The notes: generated from the letters alone by a model not told the origin. A stretch of 46,781 nucleotides of DNA from an uncultured beta proteobacterium (GCA_903830985.1 CAIKVZ010000193.1:1-46781); one strand, 5' to 3'; positions 34,992-46,781 are shown, counted from the stretch's first letter. Made by a program: numbers and translations.

Positions 34992-35810
34992 TCAGCGCAG
35001 CACAGTCGACATCGCCGACAGGCTGTTGAGCATGCGCACTGCGGTCTGCATGTCAGGCGCGTCGAAACCCAGTTCGACAGCGGCGCTGCGGCGCAGCGCG
35101 GGCCACTGACAGAACAGGTCGGCCAGCGCGGGGGTCTGGGTCTGCACGACCACCTGCAGCGGCCCGGTCAGCACCAAGGGACGCAACAGCTGGCGCTGGC
35201 CCAGGGCGGTCTTCACGCCCTCGTGGATCGCCGTGCAGGACTTGTGGGGCGACAGGCTGATGCAACTCGTCTGTCCCGTGGCGCGCTTGGTCTGCACAAA
35301 GGTGGCGTGGGGGAACAGTGGCTTGTTTTCTTCGACGAAGGCATCGTCACCGCTGGCCATCGCCACTGGCACGCCGAACTCGCCGGCCAGCGCGCCATAC
35401 AGGCCGGCCTCGCCCAGTTCCTGCCCGTTGACGCTGACGCGCGCAAAGGCAAAGCTGTTGATGGTGTGCGCGAGCACGCCGCGGCCCTGCGCACGCGAGT
35501 GGTAGCCGATCAGGCAGATGGCCTGAACGCCCAGTTCGACCCCGGCCGCCATGCCCAAGTAGCGCGGCTTGCCCAGGATGGCCTGGGCACGCGGGTCCAA
35601 CGCTTCAGCCGGCATGTTGTTAAAAGCGCCATGTGAATCGTTCACCCAGACCTCGGTCGCTCCCGCGTCGAAGGCCCCTGCAATGGCGGCATTGGCCTCG
35701 GCCGTCATGAGCTTGCAGGCGCGCTCGTACTCGGGATTGCCCGCGCGCGTCTGCTCGGGCCGGAACACGCCGGCCACGCCTTCGATGTCGGTGGAGATGA
35801 GGACTTTCAT
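34992..35810 (-). CDS. dppA: M55-family zinc D-aminopeptidase
   Basis: 272 residues from ATG 35810. Metal ligands and catalytic residues of B. subtilis DppA are present at almost the same numbers: D8 and E10 (STDIEGV), H60 (NDSHG), H104 (IGYHS), H115 (LAHT) and an acidic residue at 134 (GQELGE). B. subtilis DppA is a ten-subunit enzyme that removes D-Ala from D-Ala-D-Ala and D-Ala-Gly-Gly. It is the last gene of an eight-gene peptide import and degradation operon and follows dmpA by 11 bases. The name DppA must not be confused with the dipeptide-binding protein of the same name. Confidence 0.9.
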   Translation of the reverse strand: MKVLISTDIEGVAGVFRPEQTRAGNPEYERACKLMTAEANAAIAGAFDAGATEVWVNDSHGAFNNMPAEALDPRAQAILGKPRYLGMAAGVELGVQAICLIGYHSRAQGRGVLAHTINSFAFARVSVNGQELGEAGLYGALAGEFGVPVAMASGDDAFVEENKPLFPHATFVQTKRATGQTSCISLSPHKSCTAIHEGVKTALGQRQLLRPLVLTGPLQVVVQTQTPALADLFCQWPALRRSAAVELGFDAPDMQTAVRMLNSLSAMSTVLR

Positions 35811-35821
35811 GGGGCGTTCTT

Positions 35822-36895
35822 TCAGGGGCTTAGGTTTGCCGACAGGCGTTCGGTCAGGGACGGACGGTGGTGGCCGTTGCGTCCCGTCACCGCCGTGGCC
35901 TGCCACAGCGCGTGAACGATGCTCTGTTCGGTACTGTCGGCCGTGGCCTGGAACAGCGGGTCAAGCAGGCCGTCGTGCAGCATCGCCAGGACGGGCATGG
36001 GGCGCGTGCTTTCCTGCGGTACGGTGTAGGCGCTGGAGAAGGCCAGGGCGATATCGCCGCTGCCGTGGCCAAAGACCGAGCCGGTACGTGCCAGGCCGGC
36101 ACCGGCGCGCAGCGCGAGACGGCGCAACTGGCGCGCATCCAGCGGTGCGTCGGTGGCGACCAGCAGAATGATGGAGCCCTTTTCAGCGTCCTGGCTTGGC
36201 GCACTGGACTGCCACTGTCGTCCCAGGGGCTGGCCCGCCAGCACCAGCTGCTGCGGCTGGCCGAAGTTGGCCAGCACCAGGGCGCCAACGGTGTAGCGCG
36301 CGCCATTGCCCAGGCGGACCCGGCGCGATGCGCTGCCGATGCCACCTTTCAGGCCGAAGCAGGACATGCCGCGCCCGGCGCCGACCGAGCCCTGGGCAAA
36401 GTCGGCGCTCGCGCTGTCCCGGGCCTGCAGGTAATGCGCGCCCGTCACGGCCATCTGCTGGATGTCGTTGAGGTAGCCGTCGTTGCACTCGAACACCAGG
36501 GGATTCACCGTGGGCAGGCTGCGTCCGCATTGCGGGTTGGCGGAGATGCACTGACAGATCTGTTCGGTCGCTACCGTTCCGACCGAGAAGGTGTTGGTCA
36601 GCGCGATCGGCGTCTCCAGCACGCCGAGTTCCTGTACCTGCAGCAACCCCACGCTCTTGCCGAAGCCGTTGAGCACCACGGCGGCGGCGGGCACACGGTC
36701 CAGGAACAGATTCCCCGGGTGCGGGCACAGCACGGTCACACCGGTTTGCACGTCGCCCGCGTCCAGCGTGTGGTGACCGACGGTGACCCCGGCCACGTCG
36801 CTGATGGCGTCGCGCGGCCCCGAGGGCAGGGCGCCGATGCAAGGTGGCAGGTCAGAGTCGGTCAATTTTCGGATCCAGGGCGTCGCGCAGACCAT
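35822..36895 (-). CDS. dmpA: P1/S58-family self-cleaving aminopeptidase, DmpA-like
   Basis: 357 residues. Matches the L-aminopeptidase D-esterase/beta-peptidyl aminopeptidase family: [20 protein letters not shown] at the start, NTFSVGTV, and the autoprocessing site [16 protein letters not shown] with the nucleophile Ser241, which would become the new N-terminus of the beta chain (Ser250 in Ochrobactrum DmpA). Family members release N-terminal D- or beta-amino acids. Its 5' end overlaps gsiD by 44 bases; an in-frame TTG at 36865 would cut the overlap to 14. Part of the gsi operon. Confidence 0.92.
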   Translation of the reverse strand: MVCATPWIRKLTDSDLPPCIGALPSGPRDAISDVAGVTVGHHTLDAGDVQTGVTVLCPHPGNLFLDRVPAAAVVLNGFGKSVGLLQVQELGVLETPIALTNTFSVGTVATEQICQCISANPQCGRSLPTVNPLVFECNDGYLNDIQQMAVTGAHYLQARDSASADFAQGSVGAGRGMSCFGLKGGIGSASRRVRLGNGARYTVGALVLANFGQPQQLVLAGQPLGRQWQSSAPSQDAEKGSIILLVATDAPLDARQLRRLALRAGAGLARTGSVFGHGSGDIALAFSSAYTVPQESTRPMPVLAMLHDGLLDPLFQATADSTEQSIVHALWQATAVTGRNGHHRPSLTERLSANLSP

Positions 36896-37757
36896 CGCCC
36901 AGCAGGTTGAAGGCCAGCACCGTCAGGAAGATGGCCAGGCTGGGGAACAGCGCCACGTGCGGCGCGTTCACCATGTCGGCGCGGGCTTCGTTCAGCATCG
37001 CGCCCCATTCCGGCGTGGGAGGCTGTGCCCCCATTCCCAGAAACGACAGGCTGGCGGCGGTGATGATGGAGGTGCCCAGGCGCATCGTGAAATACACCAC
37101 GATGGTCGAGATGGTTCCGGGCAGGATGTGGCGCATGATGATGGTCCAGTCGGAAGCGCCCAGGCTGCGCACGGCTTCGATGTAGGTCATTTGCTTGAGC
37201 ACCAGCGTGTTGCCGCGCACCAGCCGCGCAAAGGCCGGCACGCTGAACACCGACACGGCGACCACCACGTTCACCATGCTGCTGCCCAGGATGGCGACCA
37301 CGCCCAGGGCCAGCAGGATGCCGGGGAAGGCGAACAACACGTCCGAGATGCGCATCACGATGCGGTCCCACCAGCCCTCGTAATAGCCCGCCAGCAGGCC
37401 CAGCAGCGTGCCGATCAGGCCGCCGATGGCGACCGAGAAAAAGCCCGCCGCCAGCGACAGGCGCGCGCCCGACAGGATGCGGCTCAGGATGTCGCGCCCC
37501 AGAGGATCGACGCCAAGCCAGTGCTTCCAGGACGGCACGGCGTTGAGCTGGTCGTAGTCGAAATAATTTTCTGCGTCGTAGTGCGACAGCAGCGGCGCGA
37601 AGACGGCCAGCAGCACCAGCAGTACCACGAACACCAGCGCGCCTACCGCCACATGCTGCTTTCGAAACTTGCGCCAGAACTCGCTCCAGGGCGTGCGCAC
37701 GCCGCCCGGGGCCTCGGCCACGGTGACTTCTTCGACAGGGGTGGAGGTGATGGGCAT
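36852..37757 (-). CDS. gsiD: Glutathione/oligopeptide ABC permease GsiD
   Basis: 301 residues. A cytoplasmic N-terminal stretch with [12 protein letters not shown], then six membrane helices. The DppC-type motifs are present: [19 protein letters not shown], and the EAA loop [21 protein letters not shown]. With GsiC it forms the membrane channel. Start ATG 37757 shares a base with the gsiC stop (TGATG). Numbering and neighbours match the E. coli gsiABCD set. Confidence 0.9.
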   Translation of the reverse strand: MPITSTPVEEVTVAEAPGGVRTPWSEFWRKFRKQHVAVGALVFVVLLVLLAVFAPLLSHYDAENYFDYDQLNAVPSWKHWLGVDPLGRDILSRILSGARLSLAAGFFSVAIGGLIGTLLGLLAGYYEGWWDRIVMRISDVLFAFPGILLALGVVAILGSSMVNVVVAVSVFSVPAFARLVRGNTLVLKQMTYIEAVRSLGASDWTIIMRHILPGTISTIVVYFTMRLGTSIITAASLSFLGMGAQPPTPEWGAMLNEARADMVNAPHVALFPSLAIFLTVLAFNLLGDGLRDALDPKIDRL

Positions 37758-38677
37758 CAGTTGTAGCGAATGGTCGGGTTGATGAAGCCGTAGAGCACAT
37801 CCACGACCAGATTGATCAGGATGAACTCGAGCGAGAACAGCAGCACCAGGGTCTGGATCACGGGGTAGTCGCGCATGGTGACGGCGTCGACCAGCAGGCG
37901 CCCCAGGCCCGGCCAGTTGAACACGACCTCGACCACAATGGATCCGCCGAGCAGAAAGCCGAACTGCAGGCCCATCATGGTGACCACGGGTATCAGCGCA
38001 TTGCGCAGGCAGTGCTTGGCGATCACGGTGCGCTCCTTCAGGCCCTTGGCCCTGGCGGTGCGCACGAAGTCCTCCTGCATCACTTCGACAAAGGAGGCAC
38101 GTGTGAAGCGCGCCATCACGGCTGCGACGGCTGCGCCCAGTGTCAGGGAGGGCAGGATGTAGTGGCGCCAGCCGTCGGCGCCGATGGTGGGCAGCCAGCC
38201 CAGTTTGACCGAAAAGATCTGCATCAGCAGCATGCCCAGCGCAAAGGCCGGGAAGGAGATGCCGGAGACGGCAATCGTCATGCCCAGGCGATCCGGCCAC
38301 TCGTTGCGAAACACCGCCGAGACCACGCCGATGCTCATGCCCACCAGCACCGCCCAGCCCATGCTGGCCAGCGTCAGGAACAGGGTCGGCATGAAGCGCT
38401 CGCCGATCTCGGTGGAGACCGCACGGCGCGTGCGCATGGAGGTGCCGAAGTCGCCGTGCAGCATGCGCGTGAAGAAGCTCACGAACTGCTCGGGCAGCGG
38501 CCGGTCCAGCCCCAGGTCCTGGCGCACCAGCGCCACCGTCTGCGGGTCGGCGTCCGGCCCGGCCGCCAGGCGTGCCGGGTCGCCCGGCAGCATGTGGACG
38601 AACAGGAACACCAGCACCGCGACGATGAGCAGCGTCGGCAACAGCCCGAGCAGGCGTTTGAGGAAGTAGCTGGTCAT
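37757..38677 (-). CDS. gsiC: Glutathione/oligopeptide ABC permease GsiC
   Basis: 306 residues, same as E. coli GsiC. DppB-type permease: N-terminal helix ([24 protein letters not shown]), the second-position [14 protein letters not shown] loop in [23 protein letters not shown], six helices. Forms the channel with GsiD. It starts 11 bases after gsiB. Confidence 0.92.
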   Translation of the reverse strand: MTSYFLKRLLGLLPTLLIVAVLVFLFVHMLPGDPARLAAGPDADPQTVALVRQDLGLDRPLPEQFVSFFTRMLHGDFGTSMRTRRAVSTEIGERFMPTLFLTLASMGWAVLVGMSIGVVSAVFRNEWPDRLGMTIAVSGISFPAFALGMLLMQIFSVKLGWLPTIGADGWRHYILPSLTLGAAVAAVMARFTRASFVEVMQEDFVRTARAKGLKERTVIAKHCLRNALIPVVTMMGLQFGFLLGGSIVVEVVFNWPGLGRLLVDAVTMRDYPVIQTLVLLFSLEFILINLVVDVLYGFINPTIRYN

Positions 38678-38688
38678 TCGACAGGCGT

Positions 38689-40224
38689 TTACTTCAGCTC
38701 GATTTCGTCAAAATTGAACGAGGCGTCGGGCATCACATACATGCCGCTCAGGTTCTTGGCTTTGGCCGACAGCAGCTGCTCCGTGGCCAGGAAGGCCCAG
38801 GGTGCGTCTTTCCAGATGCGCTGCTGCGCGTCGGTGTAGAGCTTGGTCTTCTCTGCGCTGCTGGTGGTGTTGAGCGCCTTGGCGATGTCGGCATCGACCG
38901 CGTCGTTCTTGTAGTAGGCGGTGTTGAACATCTTGGGCGGGAACGACTCCGAGGCCAGCAGTGGGCGCATCGCCCAGTCGGCCTCACCGGTCGACGACGA
39001 CCAGCCGACGTAGTACATGCGCACCGGCGCCGTGGCCGCGTCCTGCGCGCTCTCGACCTTCTCCACGCGCTGGCCGGCTTCGAGCGCCTGCACCTGCACC
39101 TTGATGCCGACCTGGCCCAGCTGCTGCTGCAGGAACTGGATCACCTTCTGCGCCGTCGTGTGGTTGTAGGCCGACCACAGCGTGCTCTCGAAACCGTTGG
39201 GATAGCCGGCTTCCTTCAGCAGTTCACGCGCCTTGGCCGGATCGTAGGGCCAGGGCCCGAGCTTGACCGCGTACTCGACGCCCTTGGGCAGCACGCCTTC
39301 GGCCGGAATCGCGTAGCCCGAGAACGCCACCTTGATCAGCGCTTCCTTGTTGATGGCGTAGTTGATGGCCTCGCGCACCTTGACGTTGTCGAACGGCTTT
39401 TGCATCGTGTTCATCGACAGGTAGCGGTGCACGATGGAGGGCGCGGCGGTCAGCTCGAGGCCGGGCTTGGTCTTGAGCACCTCGGCCTGCTCATAAGGCA
39501 CGGGGAAGGTGAAGTGCGCCTCGCCGGTCTGCATGATGGCGCTGCGCGTGTTGTTGTCCACCACGGGACGCCAGGTCAGGGTGTCGACTTTGGGATAACC
39601 CTTGCGCCAGTAGCCGGCGAACTTCTCCACCTTGAGGTAGTCGCTTTGCTTCCATTCGACAAACTTGAACGGACCGGTGCCGACCGGGCTTTGCGCAATG
39701 CCCTTGCCCAGCTTGGCCAGGGCCGTGGGCGAGATCATCACGGCCGAAGGGTGGGCCAGTGAGTTGATGAAGGGCGAGAACGTTTCCTTGAGCGTGAACT
39801 TGACGGTGTAGGCGTCGACCACTTCGGTCTTGGCGATGTTCTTGTACAGGTTGAAGCGCTTGAGCTTGTTCTCGGGATTGGTCACGCGATCGAAGTTGAC
39901 CTTGACCGCCTCGGCGTTGAAGTCCGAGCCGTCGTGGAACTTCACACCGTGCTTGAGCTTCATGGTGTAGACCAGGCCGTCCTTGCTGACGGTGTGGCTC
40001 TCCGCCAGCACCGGCACCATCTTCATGGTGTGGTCGAAGCCGTAGAGACCCTGGTAGAAGGACTTGACCACCGCCTGCGACAGCGTGTCGTTGGCGTCAT
40101 AGGGGTCCATGGTGGTGAAGGTCGAGGCCACGGCGATGACCACGTCCTTGGCCGCGAACGCGGGCAGGGCAAAGGTGGCGCTCAGCGCGAGCGCGGCGGC
40201 GAGGGGGGCGAGGCGGTGTTTCAT
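38689..40224 (-). CDS. gsiB: Glutathione/oligopeptide-binding protein GsiB
   Basis: 511 residues from ATG 40224 (GGAG upstream); E. coli GsiB is 512. Sec signal peptide ([26 protein letters not shown]), then a family 5 solute-binding protein with the DppA/OppA hallmark [19 protein letters not shown] and [14 protein letters not shown]. It is the periplasmic receptor that sets specificity; sequence alone does not tell glutathione from other short peptides. Gap of 50 bases after gsiA. Confidence 0.92.
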   Translation of the reverse strand: MKHRLAPLAAALALSATFALPAFAAKDVVIAVASTFTTMDPYDANDTLSQAVVKSFYQGLYGFDHTMKMVPVLAESHTVSKDGLVYTMKLKHGVKFHDGSDFNAEAVKVNFDRVTNPENKLKRFNLYKNIAKTEVVDAYTVKFTLKETFSPFINSLAHPSAVMISPTALAKLGKGIAQSPVGTGPFKFVEWKQSDYLKVEKFAGYWRKGYPKVDTLTWRPVVDNNTRSAIMQTGEAHFTFPVPYEQAEVLKTKPGLELTAAPSIVHRYLSMNTMQKPFDNVKVREAINYAINKEALIKVAFSGYAIPAEGVLPKGVEYAVKLGPWPYDPAKARELLKEAGYPNGFESTLWSAYNHTTAQKVIQFLQQQLGQVGIKVQVQALEAGQRVEKVESAQDAATAPVRMYYVGWSSSTGEADWAMRPLLASESFPPKMFNTAYYKNDAVDADIAKALNTTSSAEKTKLYTDAQQRIWKDAPWAFLATEQLLSAKAKNLSGMYVMPDASFNFDEIELK

Positions 40225-40274
40225 GGTGGTGGCTCCAGGGTTGATGACGGGAAAAAGAAATTGATCTGCAGGTT

Positions 40275-42167
<1,893 letters not shown>

Positions 42168-42194
42168 GTCGATGTACTGGTGGGGACTGCAGGC

Positions 42195-43181
42195 TCAGCC
42201 GAAGATCGCCGTCTGCGGTGTTTCGCCGAGGCGCGCAAAGGCGCGGTACATGCCTTCGGTGTTGAAGGGCATGGACAGGTTGCCCCGGGCGTCGATGGCG
42301 ATCAGGCCGCCGCGCCCGCCCATCGCGGGCAGCACCTTCATCACCACCTCCTGCGCCGCGGCGTCCAGCGTCTGGCCGGCGTAGGCCATGCGCGCGCACA
42401 GGTCGTAGGCCGCGACGCTGCGCATGAACAGCTCGCCCGTGCCGGTGCAGGAGACCGCGGCCGTGCGGTTGTCGGCATAGGTGCCGGCGCCGATCAGCGG
42501 CGAGTCGCCGACCCGGCCCACGCGCTTGTTGGTCATGCCACCGGTGGACGTGGCCGCGGCCAGATTGCCGCGCTCATCCAGGGCCACAGCGCCCACCGTG
42601 CCGAGTTTTCGTTCCTCGTCGATCGGCGCCGCGCCGCTGTGCGCGCCGACGAAGGACAGGGCGGGTGCGTCATGGTCGAGCAAGGTGCTGTCGGCAGCCA
42701 GCGCGCGCTCCAATTGCTCGCGTCGCAGTTCCGTGGAAAAATAGTCGGGTGCCACCAGTTCCAGGCCACAAGCCTGGGCGAAGGCTTCCGCGCCGGCGCC
42801 CACCAACAGCACATGCTCGCTGCGCTCCATCACGGCGCGCGCTGCGCGCAGCGGACGCCGCACGCGGCTGATGCAGGCCACGGCGCCGGCGCGCAGGGTG
42901 GCGCCGTCCATCACGGCAGCGTCGAGTTCATGCGTGGCCTCGTGTGTGAAGACCGCGCCATGGCCGGCATTGAACAGCGGGCAGTCCTCCAGCATGTCGA
43001 CCGCCAGGCTCACCGCGTCGAGTGCGCTGCCGCCACCGGCCAGCAACTGCTGGGCGGCGAGAACGATGACGCGCATTGCGGCGTGGTAGGCCTGCTCCTG
43101 CGTCGCGCTGATGAGGCTGCGGCTCATGGTGCCTGCGCCGCCATGGATGGCGATGAGCGGCTTGGCTTGGGAAGCTGTCAT
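42195..43181 (-). CDS. iaaA: Isoaspartyl peptidase/L-asparaginase (Ntn hydrolase)
   Basis: 328 residues. Plant-type asparaginase: starts IAIHGGAGTMSRS, contains NAGHGAVFTHEATHELDAAVMDG, and the autocleavage site RKLG|TVGAVALD with Thr195 as nucleophile, then STGGMTNKRVGRVGDSPLIGAGTYAD. After cleavage it forms an alpha2-beta2 enzyme that cuts isoaspartyl (beta-Asp-X) dipeptides and asparagine. In E. coli the same gene precedes gsiABCD. Start ATG overlaps the rpiR stop (ATGA). Confidence 0.95.
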   Translation of the reverse strand: MTASQAKPLIAIHGGAGTMSRSLISATQEQAYHAAMRVIVLAAQQLLAGGGSALDAVSLAVDMLEDCPLFNAGHGAVFTHEATHELDAAVMDGATLRAGAVACISRVRRPLRAARAVMERSEHVLLVGAGAEAFAQACGLELVAPDYFSTELRREQLERALAADSTLLDHDAPALSFVGAHSGAAPIDEERKLGTVGAVALDERGNLAAATSTGGMTNKRVGRVGDSPLIGAGTYADNRTAAVSCTGTGELFMRSVAAYDLCARMAYAGQTLDAAAQEVVMKVLPAMGGRGGLIAIDARGNLSMPFNTEGMYRAFARLGETPQTAIFG

Positions 43182-44128
43182 AGTGCGGGCTTTCTGGTTT
43201 TGGCTGGGCTCAGGGGTTTGCGCGCGGGCTTTGGCACCGCGGGTGGCCTTTGCTGCCGGCTGCTCTCATGCAGCCATGGCAACACGGCCTCGGCCAACTG
43301 GGTGGCGGCATGGACTGAACCTTTGGATGCATGGGCCACGGCACAGCACAGGGCCTCGATCAGCGCCAGGGCGGCAGCTTCGGAGTTGGCGAAATAGTGG
43401 CTTTCACTATGGGCATACAGCGCCACCGTCGCCAGCGGCGCCAGCGGCGAGGTCACGCTGTCGGTGAGCGCCAGCACGGGAACGCCCTTGGCGCGGGCCT
43501 GGCGCGCCAGGTCGATGGTGTCGTTGAAGTAGCGCGGGAAGGCAATGGCGATCAACAAGTCGTTCGACTTCAGGCGCGTCAGGCTTCGTCCCGCATAGGA
43601 CGAGCTCTCTATGCTGGCCAGCAGGTGCACGTCGTCGCAGTAATGGTCCAGGCAGCGTTGCAGCAGGCCGCCCAGCCAACTGCTGGCGCCAAAGCCCAGG
43701 ATGTAAACGCGCCTGGCGTCCAGAATGGCTTGCACCGCCTGCTCACAGCTGTGGGCGTCGAGTGCCTGGCACGTCAGTTCGATGTTGCGCTGGCTCTCCC
43801 TCAGTGCTGTGGCAAAGACGCCTGCCGCGCTGGCCGGGTGCTCGAGTTGGCTGCGCAGCTTTTCCACCGGCGCCAGCGTGGCCTCGAAGCCCAGCACCAG
43901 CGCGGCCCGGAATTGGGGATAGCCGTCAAATTCCAGCGCGCGGGCAAAGCGGTTGGCGGTGGCCACGGAGAGTCCCAAATTGGCGGCAAGCTCATCGATG
44001 GGCAGGGTCGCAGCGTGCAGTGGACGCGCCAGCACATAGTCGGCGATCTGCCTTTGGGATCGGGTCAGGGACGGCAACAGTCTGGCAATGCGCTGTGCCA
44101 TGGAGGGGTTGCCGGAGGATGTCGCCAT
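43178..44128 (-). CDS. RpiR/MurR-family transcriptional regulator with altered SIS loop
   Basis: 316 residues. N-terminal RpiR helix-turn-helix (about 1-80: LTRSQRQIADYVLARP, LAANLGLSVATANRFARAL), then a SIS domain (about 125-260: YILGFGASSWLGGLL). The usual phosphosugar loop (SxSGxT) reads AFPRYFNDTI, so the ligand may not be a sugar phosphate. A Lys/Pro-rich tail of about 25 residues ends the protein. It is the first gene of the peptide operon and likely controls it; two AT-rich sites lie just upstream. No similar regulator is in the E. coli gsi locus. Confidence 0.88.
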   Translation of the reverse strand: MATSSGNPSMAQRIARLLPSLTRSQRQIADYVLARPLHAATLPIDELAANLGLSVATANRFARALEFDGYPQFRAALVLGFEATLAPVEKLRSQLEHPASAAGVFATALRESQRNIELTCQALDAHSCEQAVQAILDARRVYILGFGASSWLGGLLQRCLDHYCDDVHLLASIESSSYAGRSLTRLKSNDLLIAIAFPRYFNDTIDLARQARAKGVPVLALTDSVTSPLAPLATVALYAHSESHYFANSEAAALALIEALCCAVAHASKGSVHAATQLAEAVLPWLHESSRQQRPPAVPKPARKPLSPAKTRKPAL

Positions 44129-44162
44129 GGAAGTACTGACTGGGGAGGGGAAGCCTGGAATG

Positions 44163-44203
44163 TATGAAAATTTACAAATGACGCAGCATGTTGGAAATTT
44201 TAA
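44163..44203 (-). promoter_or_regulatory. Candidate operator of the peptide operon
   Basis: Two similar AT-rich blocks, GAAAATTT (44166-44173) and GAAATTTT (44194-44201), 28 bp apart in an otherwise GC-rich region, 40-70 bp before the rpiR start. They lie where the promoter should be and may bind the encoded RpiR regulator. Read on the minus strand, a TAAAAT within them could be a -10. Confidence 0.35.
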
Positions 44204-44351
44204 GTCATTTTGTGCGACAGGCGATGAACCCGGTGGCGCGTTGCTGTGCCATGATCAAATTGGTGGACCTGGGGTTTACATTGGCAGCGATGTGGGGCCG
44301 GGTTCATACGCGCAGAGAAAGCCCTGGCGTAGCTTTATTCGCGGCATCGCG

Positions 44352-44379
44352 CTTGAAACGCGGTGAAGCACCTCCAATT
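44352..44379 (+). promoter_or_regulatory. Candidate RpoH (sigma-32) promoter for clpS-clpA
   Basis: CTTGAAA (44352-44358) is an exact sigma-32 -35. After 13 bases comes CTCCAATT (44372-44379), which agrees with the -10 CCCCATnT in all but two defined positions. Transcription would start near 44386, about 32 bases before the first clpS ATG. A TAGAAT at 44414-44419 is a second possible -10 for a leaderless start at ATG 44427. Confidence 0.45.
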
Positions 44380-44417
44380 CTCCCTCCAGGCCCGCAGGAC
44401 TGGGCAGCACCGCTAGA

Positions 44418-44789
44418 ATGAAAACAATGGCCAGCAAATCTCCTCCACAACCGCCCACGCCCAAGTTGCCGACACCGCAGCGCGAGGACGATGGAACGGT
44501 GGTGCTGGAGCGACGCCCGCAGAAGGTGAAGCCGCTGCAGATGTACCAGGTGGTCGTGCTGAACGACGACTACACACCGATGGAGTTCGTGGTGATGGTG
44601 ATTCAGGAGTTCTTCAACAAGGATCGGGCCACCGCCACGCAGATCATGTTGAAGATCCATCTGGACGGCAAGGGCGTATGTGGCGTGTTCACCAAGGACA
44701 TGGCTGCCACCAAGGTGGATCAGGTGTTGGGGGCGGCCAAGCAGGCCGGGCACCCATTGCAGTGCGTCAGTGAACCGGTGGGTTCCTGA
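44418..44789 (+). CDS. clpS: ClpAP adaptor protein ClpS
   Basis: 123 residues (or 120 from ATG 44427). A disordered Pro-rich N-terminus is followed by the ClpS core: [20 protein letters not shown], which contains the N-degron pocket residues, then [21 protein letters not shown]. It delivers N-end-rule substrates to ClpA. Located 88 bases before clpA, as in most proteobacteria. No good ribosome site is seen at either start. Confidence 0.94.
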   Translation: MKTMASKSPPQPPTPKLPTPQREDDGTVVLERRPQKVKPLQMYQVVVLNDDYTPMEFVVMVIQEFFNKDRATATQIMLKIHLDGKGVCGVFTKDMAATKVDQVLGAAKQAGHPLQCVSEPVGS

Positions 44790-44877
44790 GGGGGTGCAGG
44801 GGATGGGTGCCGCAAGGGCGGCCCGGGAAAGCGAAAATTCAGTACAGTTAGTCACCGTTTGGCAGAAGGAAAATCGA

Positions 44878-46781
44878 ATGATCGCCCAAGAACTTGAAGT
44901 CAGTTTGCACATGGCGTTTGTCGAAGCCCGGCAGCGTCGCCATGAATTCATCACCGTCGAGCATTTGCTGTTGGCACTGCTCGACAACCCCAGCGCGGCC
45001 GAAGTGCTGCGCGCCTGCGCTGCGCAGATCGACGATCTGCGCAAGTCCCTGACCAATTTCATCAAGGACAACACACCGCAGATGGCCGGCACGGACGAGG
45101 TGGACACCCAGCCAACCCTGGGCTTTCAGCGCGTCATTCAGCGCGCCATCATGCACGTGCAGTCCACGGGCAGCGGCAAGAAGGAAGTCACGGGCGCGAA
45201 TGTGCTGGTGGCGATCTTTGGCGAAAAAGATTCGCACGCCGTGTACTACCTCCACCAGCAGGGCATCACCCGGCTCGATGTGGTGAACTTCATTGCCCAT
45301 GGCATCAAGAAGACCGATCCACCGGAGTCCACGAAGGCAGGTGAACCGGCGGTGGAGAGCGAGGAAGCAGCTGAAAAATCGGAAAAAGCCTCGCCGCTGG
45401 AACAGTTCACGCAGAACCTGAACCAGCTCGCCAAGGACGGCAAGATCGACCCGCTGATCGGACGCGAGTTCGAGGTCGAGCGGGTCATCCAGATCCTGTG
45501 CCGCCGCCGCAAGAACAATCCTTTGCTGGTGGGCGAAGCCGGCGTGGGCAAGACCGCCATTGCCGAGGGCCTGGCCTGGCGCATCACGCAAAAGGACGTA
45601 CCGGAGATCCTGGCCGAGGCCGTGGTGTATTCCCTGGACATGGGCGCTTTGCTGGCCGGCACCAAGTACCGCGGTGACTTCGAGCAGCGTCTCAAGGGCG
45701 TGCTCAAGTCGCTCAAGGAAAAGCCCAATGCCGTACTGTTTATCGACGAGATCCACACGCTGATCGGCGCCGGTGCGGCCTCGGGCGGAACCTTGGACGC
45801 GTCCAACTTGCTCAAGCCGGCACTGAGCTCCGGTCAGATCAAGTGCATAGGCGCTACCACTTTCAGCGAATACCGCGGCATCTTCGAGAAAGACGCGGCC
45901 CTGTCGCGTCGTTTCCAGAAGGTCGACGTGCTCGAGCCCTCGATCGAGGAGACCGTGAATATTCTCAAGGGTCTGAAGTCGCGCTTCGAGGAACACCACA
46001 GCGTGAAGTACGCCCTGGCGGCCCTGCAGGCTGCGGCGGAACTGTCTGCCAAGTACATCAACGACCGGCACCTGCCGGACAAGGCCATCGACGTGATCGA
46101 CGAGGCCGGTGCGGCACAACGCATCTTGCCCCCGAGCAAGCGCAAGAAGACCATCACCAAGGCGGAGGTGGAGGAGATCGTCGCCAAGATTGCCCGCATC
46201 CCCTCGGCCAATGTGTCGAGCGACGACCGCGGCAAGTTGAAGACGCTGGAACGCGATCTGAAGAGCGTGGTGTTCGGCCAGGACAAGGCGCTTGACGTGC
46301 TGGCCTCGGCCGTGAAGATGGCGCGCTCGGGCCTGGGCCGTGGCGACAAACCGATCGGCTCCTTCCTGTTCTCCGGACCCACCGGCGTGGGCAAGACCGA
46401 AGCGGCCAAGCAACTGGCCTACATCATGGGCATCGAGCTGATCCGCTTCGACATGAGCGAATACATGGAGCGCCATGCCGTGAGCCGCCTCATCGGCGCG
46501 CCTCCGGGCTATGTGGGCTTTGACCAGGGCGGCCTGCTGACCGAGGCCGTGACCAAGAAGCCGCATTGCGTGCTGCTGCTCGACGAGATCGAGAAGGCGC
46601 ATCCGGACATCTTCAACGTGCTGCTGCAGGTCATGGACCACGGTACGCTCACCGACAACAACGGGCGCAAGGCCGATTTCCGCAACGTCATCATCATCAT
46701 GACGACCAATGCCGGCGCCGAGACCATGAACAAGTCGGTCATGGGATTCACCAACCGGCGCGAGCAGGGCGACGAGATGGC
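44878..46781 (+). CDS. clpA: ATP-dependent Clp protease ATP-binding subunit ClpA, 3' end cut by window edge
   Basis: 634 complete codons are present of the usual 750-770. N-domain (about 1-145, [24 protein letters not shown]), an acidic linker (about 150-170), AAA+ domain 1 with Walker A GEAGVGKT (219-226) and Walker [11 protein letters not shown], then domain 2 with GPTGVGKT (500-507) and [12 protein letters not shown]. The C-terminal end, including the ClpP-docking IGL/F loop region in domain 2, is only partly inside the window. ATG 44878 has GAAGGA upstream. The lack of a ClpB-type middle coiled coil identifies it as ClpA. Confidence 0.96.
   Translation, partial: MIAQELEVSLHMAFVEARQRRHEFITVEHLLLALLDNPSAAEVLRACAAQIDDLRKSLTNFIKDNTPQMAGTDEVDTQPTLGFQRVIQRAIMHVQSTGSGKKEVTGANVLVAIFGEKDSHAVYYLHQQGITRLDVVNFIAHGIKKTDPPESTKAGEPAVESEEAAEKSEKASPLEQFTQNLNQLAKDGKIDPLIGREFEVERVIQILCRRRKNNPLLVGEAGVGKTAIAEGLAWRITQKDVPEILAEAVVYSLDMGALLAGTKYRGDFEQRLKGVLKSLKEKPNAVLFIDEIHTLIGAGAASGGTLDASNLLKPALSSGQIKCIGATTFSEYRGIFEKDAALSRRFQKVDVLEPSIEETVNILKGLKSRFEEHHSVKYALAALQAAAELSAKYINDRHLPDKAIDVIDEAGAAQRILPPSKRKKTITKAEVEEIVAKIARIPSANVSSDDRGKLKTLERDLKSVVFGQDKALDVLASAVKMARSGLGRGDKPIGSFLFSGPTGVGKTEAAKQLAYIMGIELIRFDMSEYMERHAVSRLIGAPPGYVGFDQGGLLTEAVTKKPHCVLLLDEIEKAHPDIFNVLLQVMDHGTLTDNNGRKADFRNVIIIMTTNAGAETMNKSVMGFTNRREQGDEM

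Noticed and set aside
44188-44421. Small open frame between rpiR and clpS
   Set aside because: It has no ribosome site, covers the presumed promoters of both genes and gives no recognisable protein.

Overview
The window is an ordinary, gene-dense chromosomal segment of high GC (by eye well above 60%). It comes from a Gram-negative betaproteobacterium of the order Burkholderiales, most likely family Comamonadaceae (Rhodoferax/Polaromonas/Acidovorax type). This placement rests on the protein families, on gene order (surE-pcm-nlpD then rlmD; feoA-feoB plus a small Cys-rich protein; dnaX-ybaB-recR; mltD-gloB-yafS-rnhA) and on codon use. No rRNA, tRNA, CRISPR array, insertion sequence, phage gene or att site was seen. 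Both ends cut genes: a GspE-type ATPase on the left and clpA on the right.

Layout. (1) 1-7155, plus strand: nine overlapping genes for a type II secretion / type IV pilus-like machine: ATPase, PilM/GspL-, PilN-, PilO- and PilP/GspC-like proteins, a TPR-secretin lipoprotein and three prepilin-like proteins. An orphan NarL-type response regulator follows. (2) 7848-11094, minus strand: a small unknown protein, a chemoreceptor with a WESF tail and a zinc-free quinone oxidoreductase. (3) 11210-15923, plus: surE-pcm-nlpD, a DEDDy exonuclease in the slot where rpoS lies in some relatives, and rlmD. (4) 15941-17154, minus: a small lipoprotein and a YccA-type membrane protein with a clear terminator. 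(5) 17374-19981, plus: Feo ferrous iron uptake behind a convincing Fur box. (6) 20032-23435, plus: dnaX, ybaB, recR and a MAPEG protein. The dnaX gene carries a nine-A slippage site with stops in both other frames, placed where the short gamma form should end. (7) 23568-26293, plus: an SsuABC/NMT1-type ABC importer with a Tat-type binding protein. (8) 26307-30374: uspA, mltD and gloB on minus, then yafS and rnhA on plus. (9) 30385-34907: molybdenum cofactor genes moeA, mobA and moaA, with an acyltransferase and a nitroreductase-family protein. (10) 44128 down to 34992, minus: an eight-gene operon rpiR-iaaA-gsiABCD-dmpA-dppA. (11) 44418 to the end, plus: clpS-clpA behind a possible heat-shock promoter.

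How they work together. The most system-like accessory locus is the eight-gene peptide operon. An oligopeptide/glutathione-type ABC importer is co-transcribed with three unrelated amino-terminal hydrolases: an isoaspartyl peptidase (Ntn family), a DmpA-type self-cleaving aminopeptidase and an M55 zinc D-aminopeptidase. All are controlled by an RpiR-family regulator whose sugar-phosphate loop is altered. It looks like a route for importing and degrading peptides that ordinary peptidases handle poorly (isopeptide, beta-linked, D-residue). The second is the secretion/pilus-like cluster, whose secretin carries a TPR domain and whose third prepilin lacks Glu5. The best mechanistic observation is the dnaX slippage site. 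No element here can be called a wholly new system from sequence alone.
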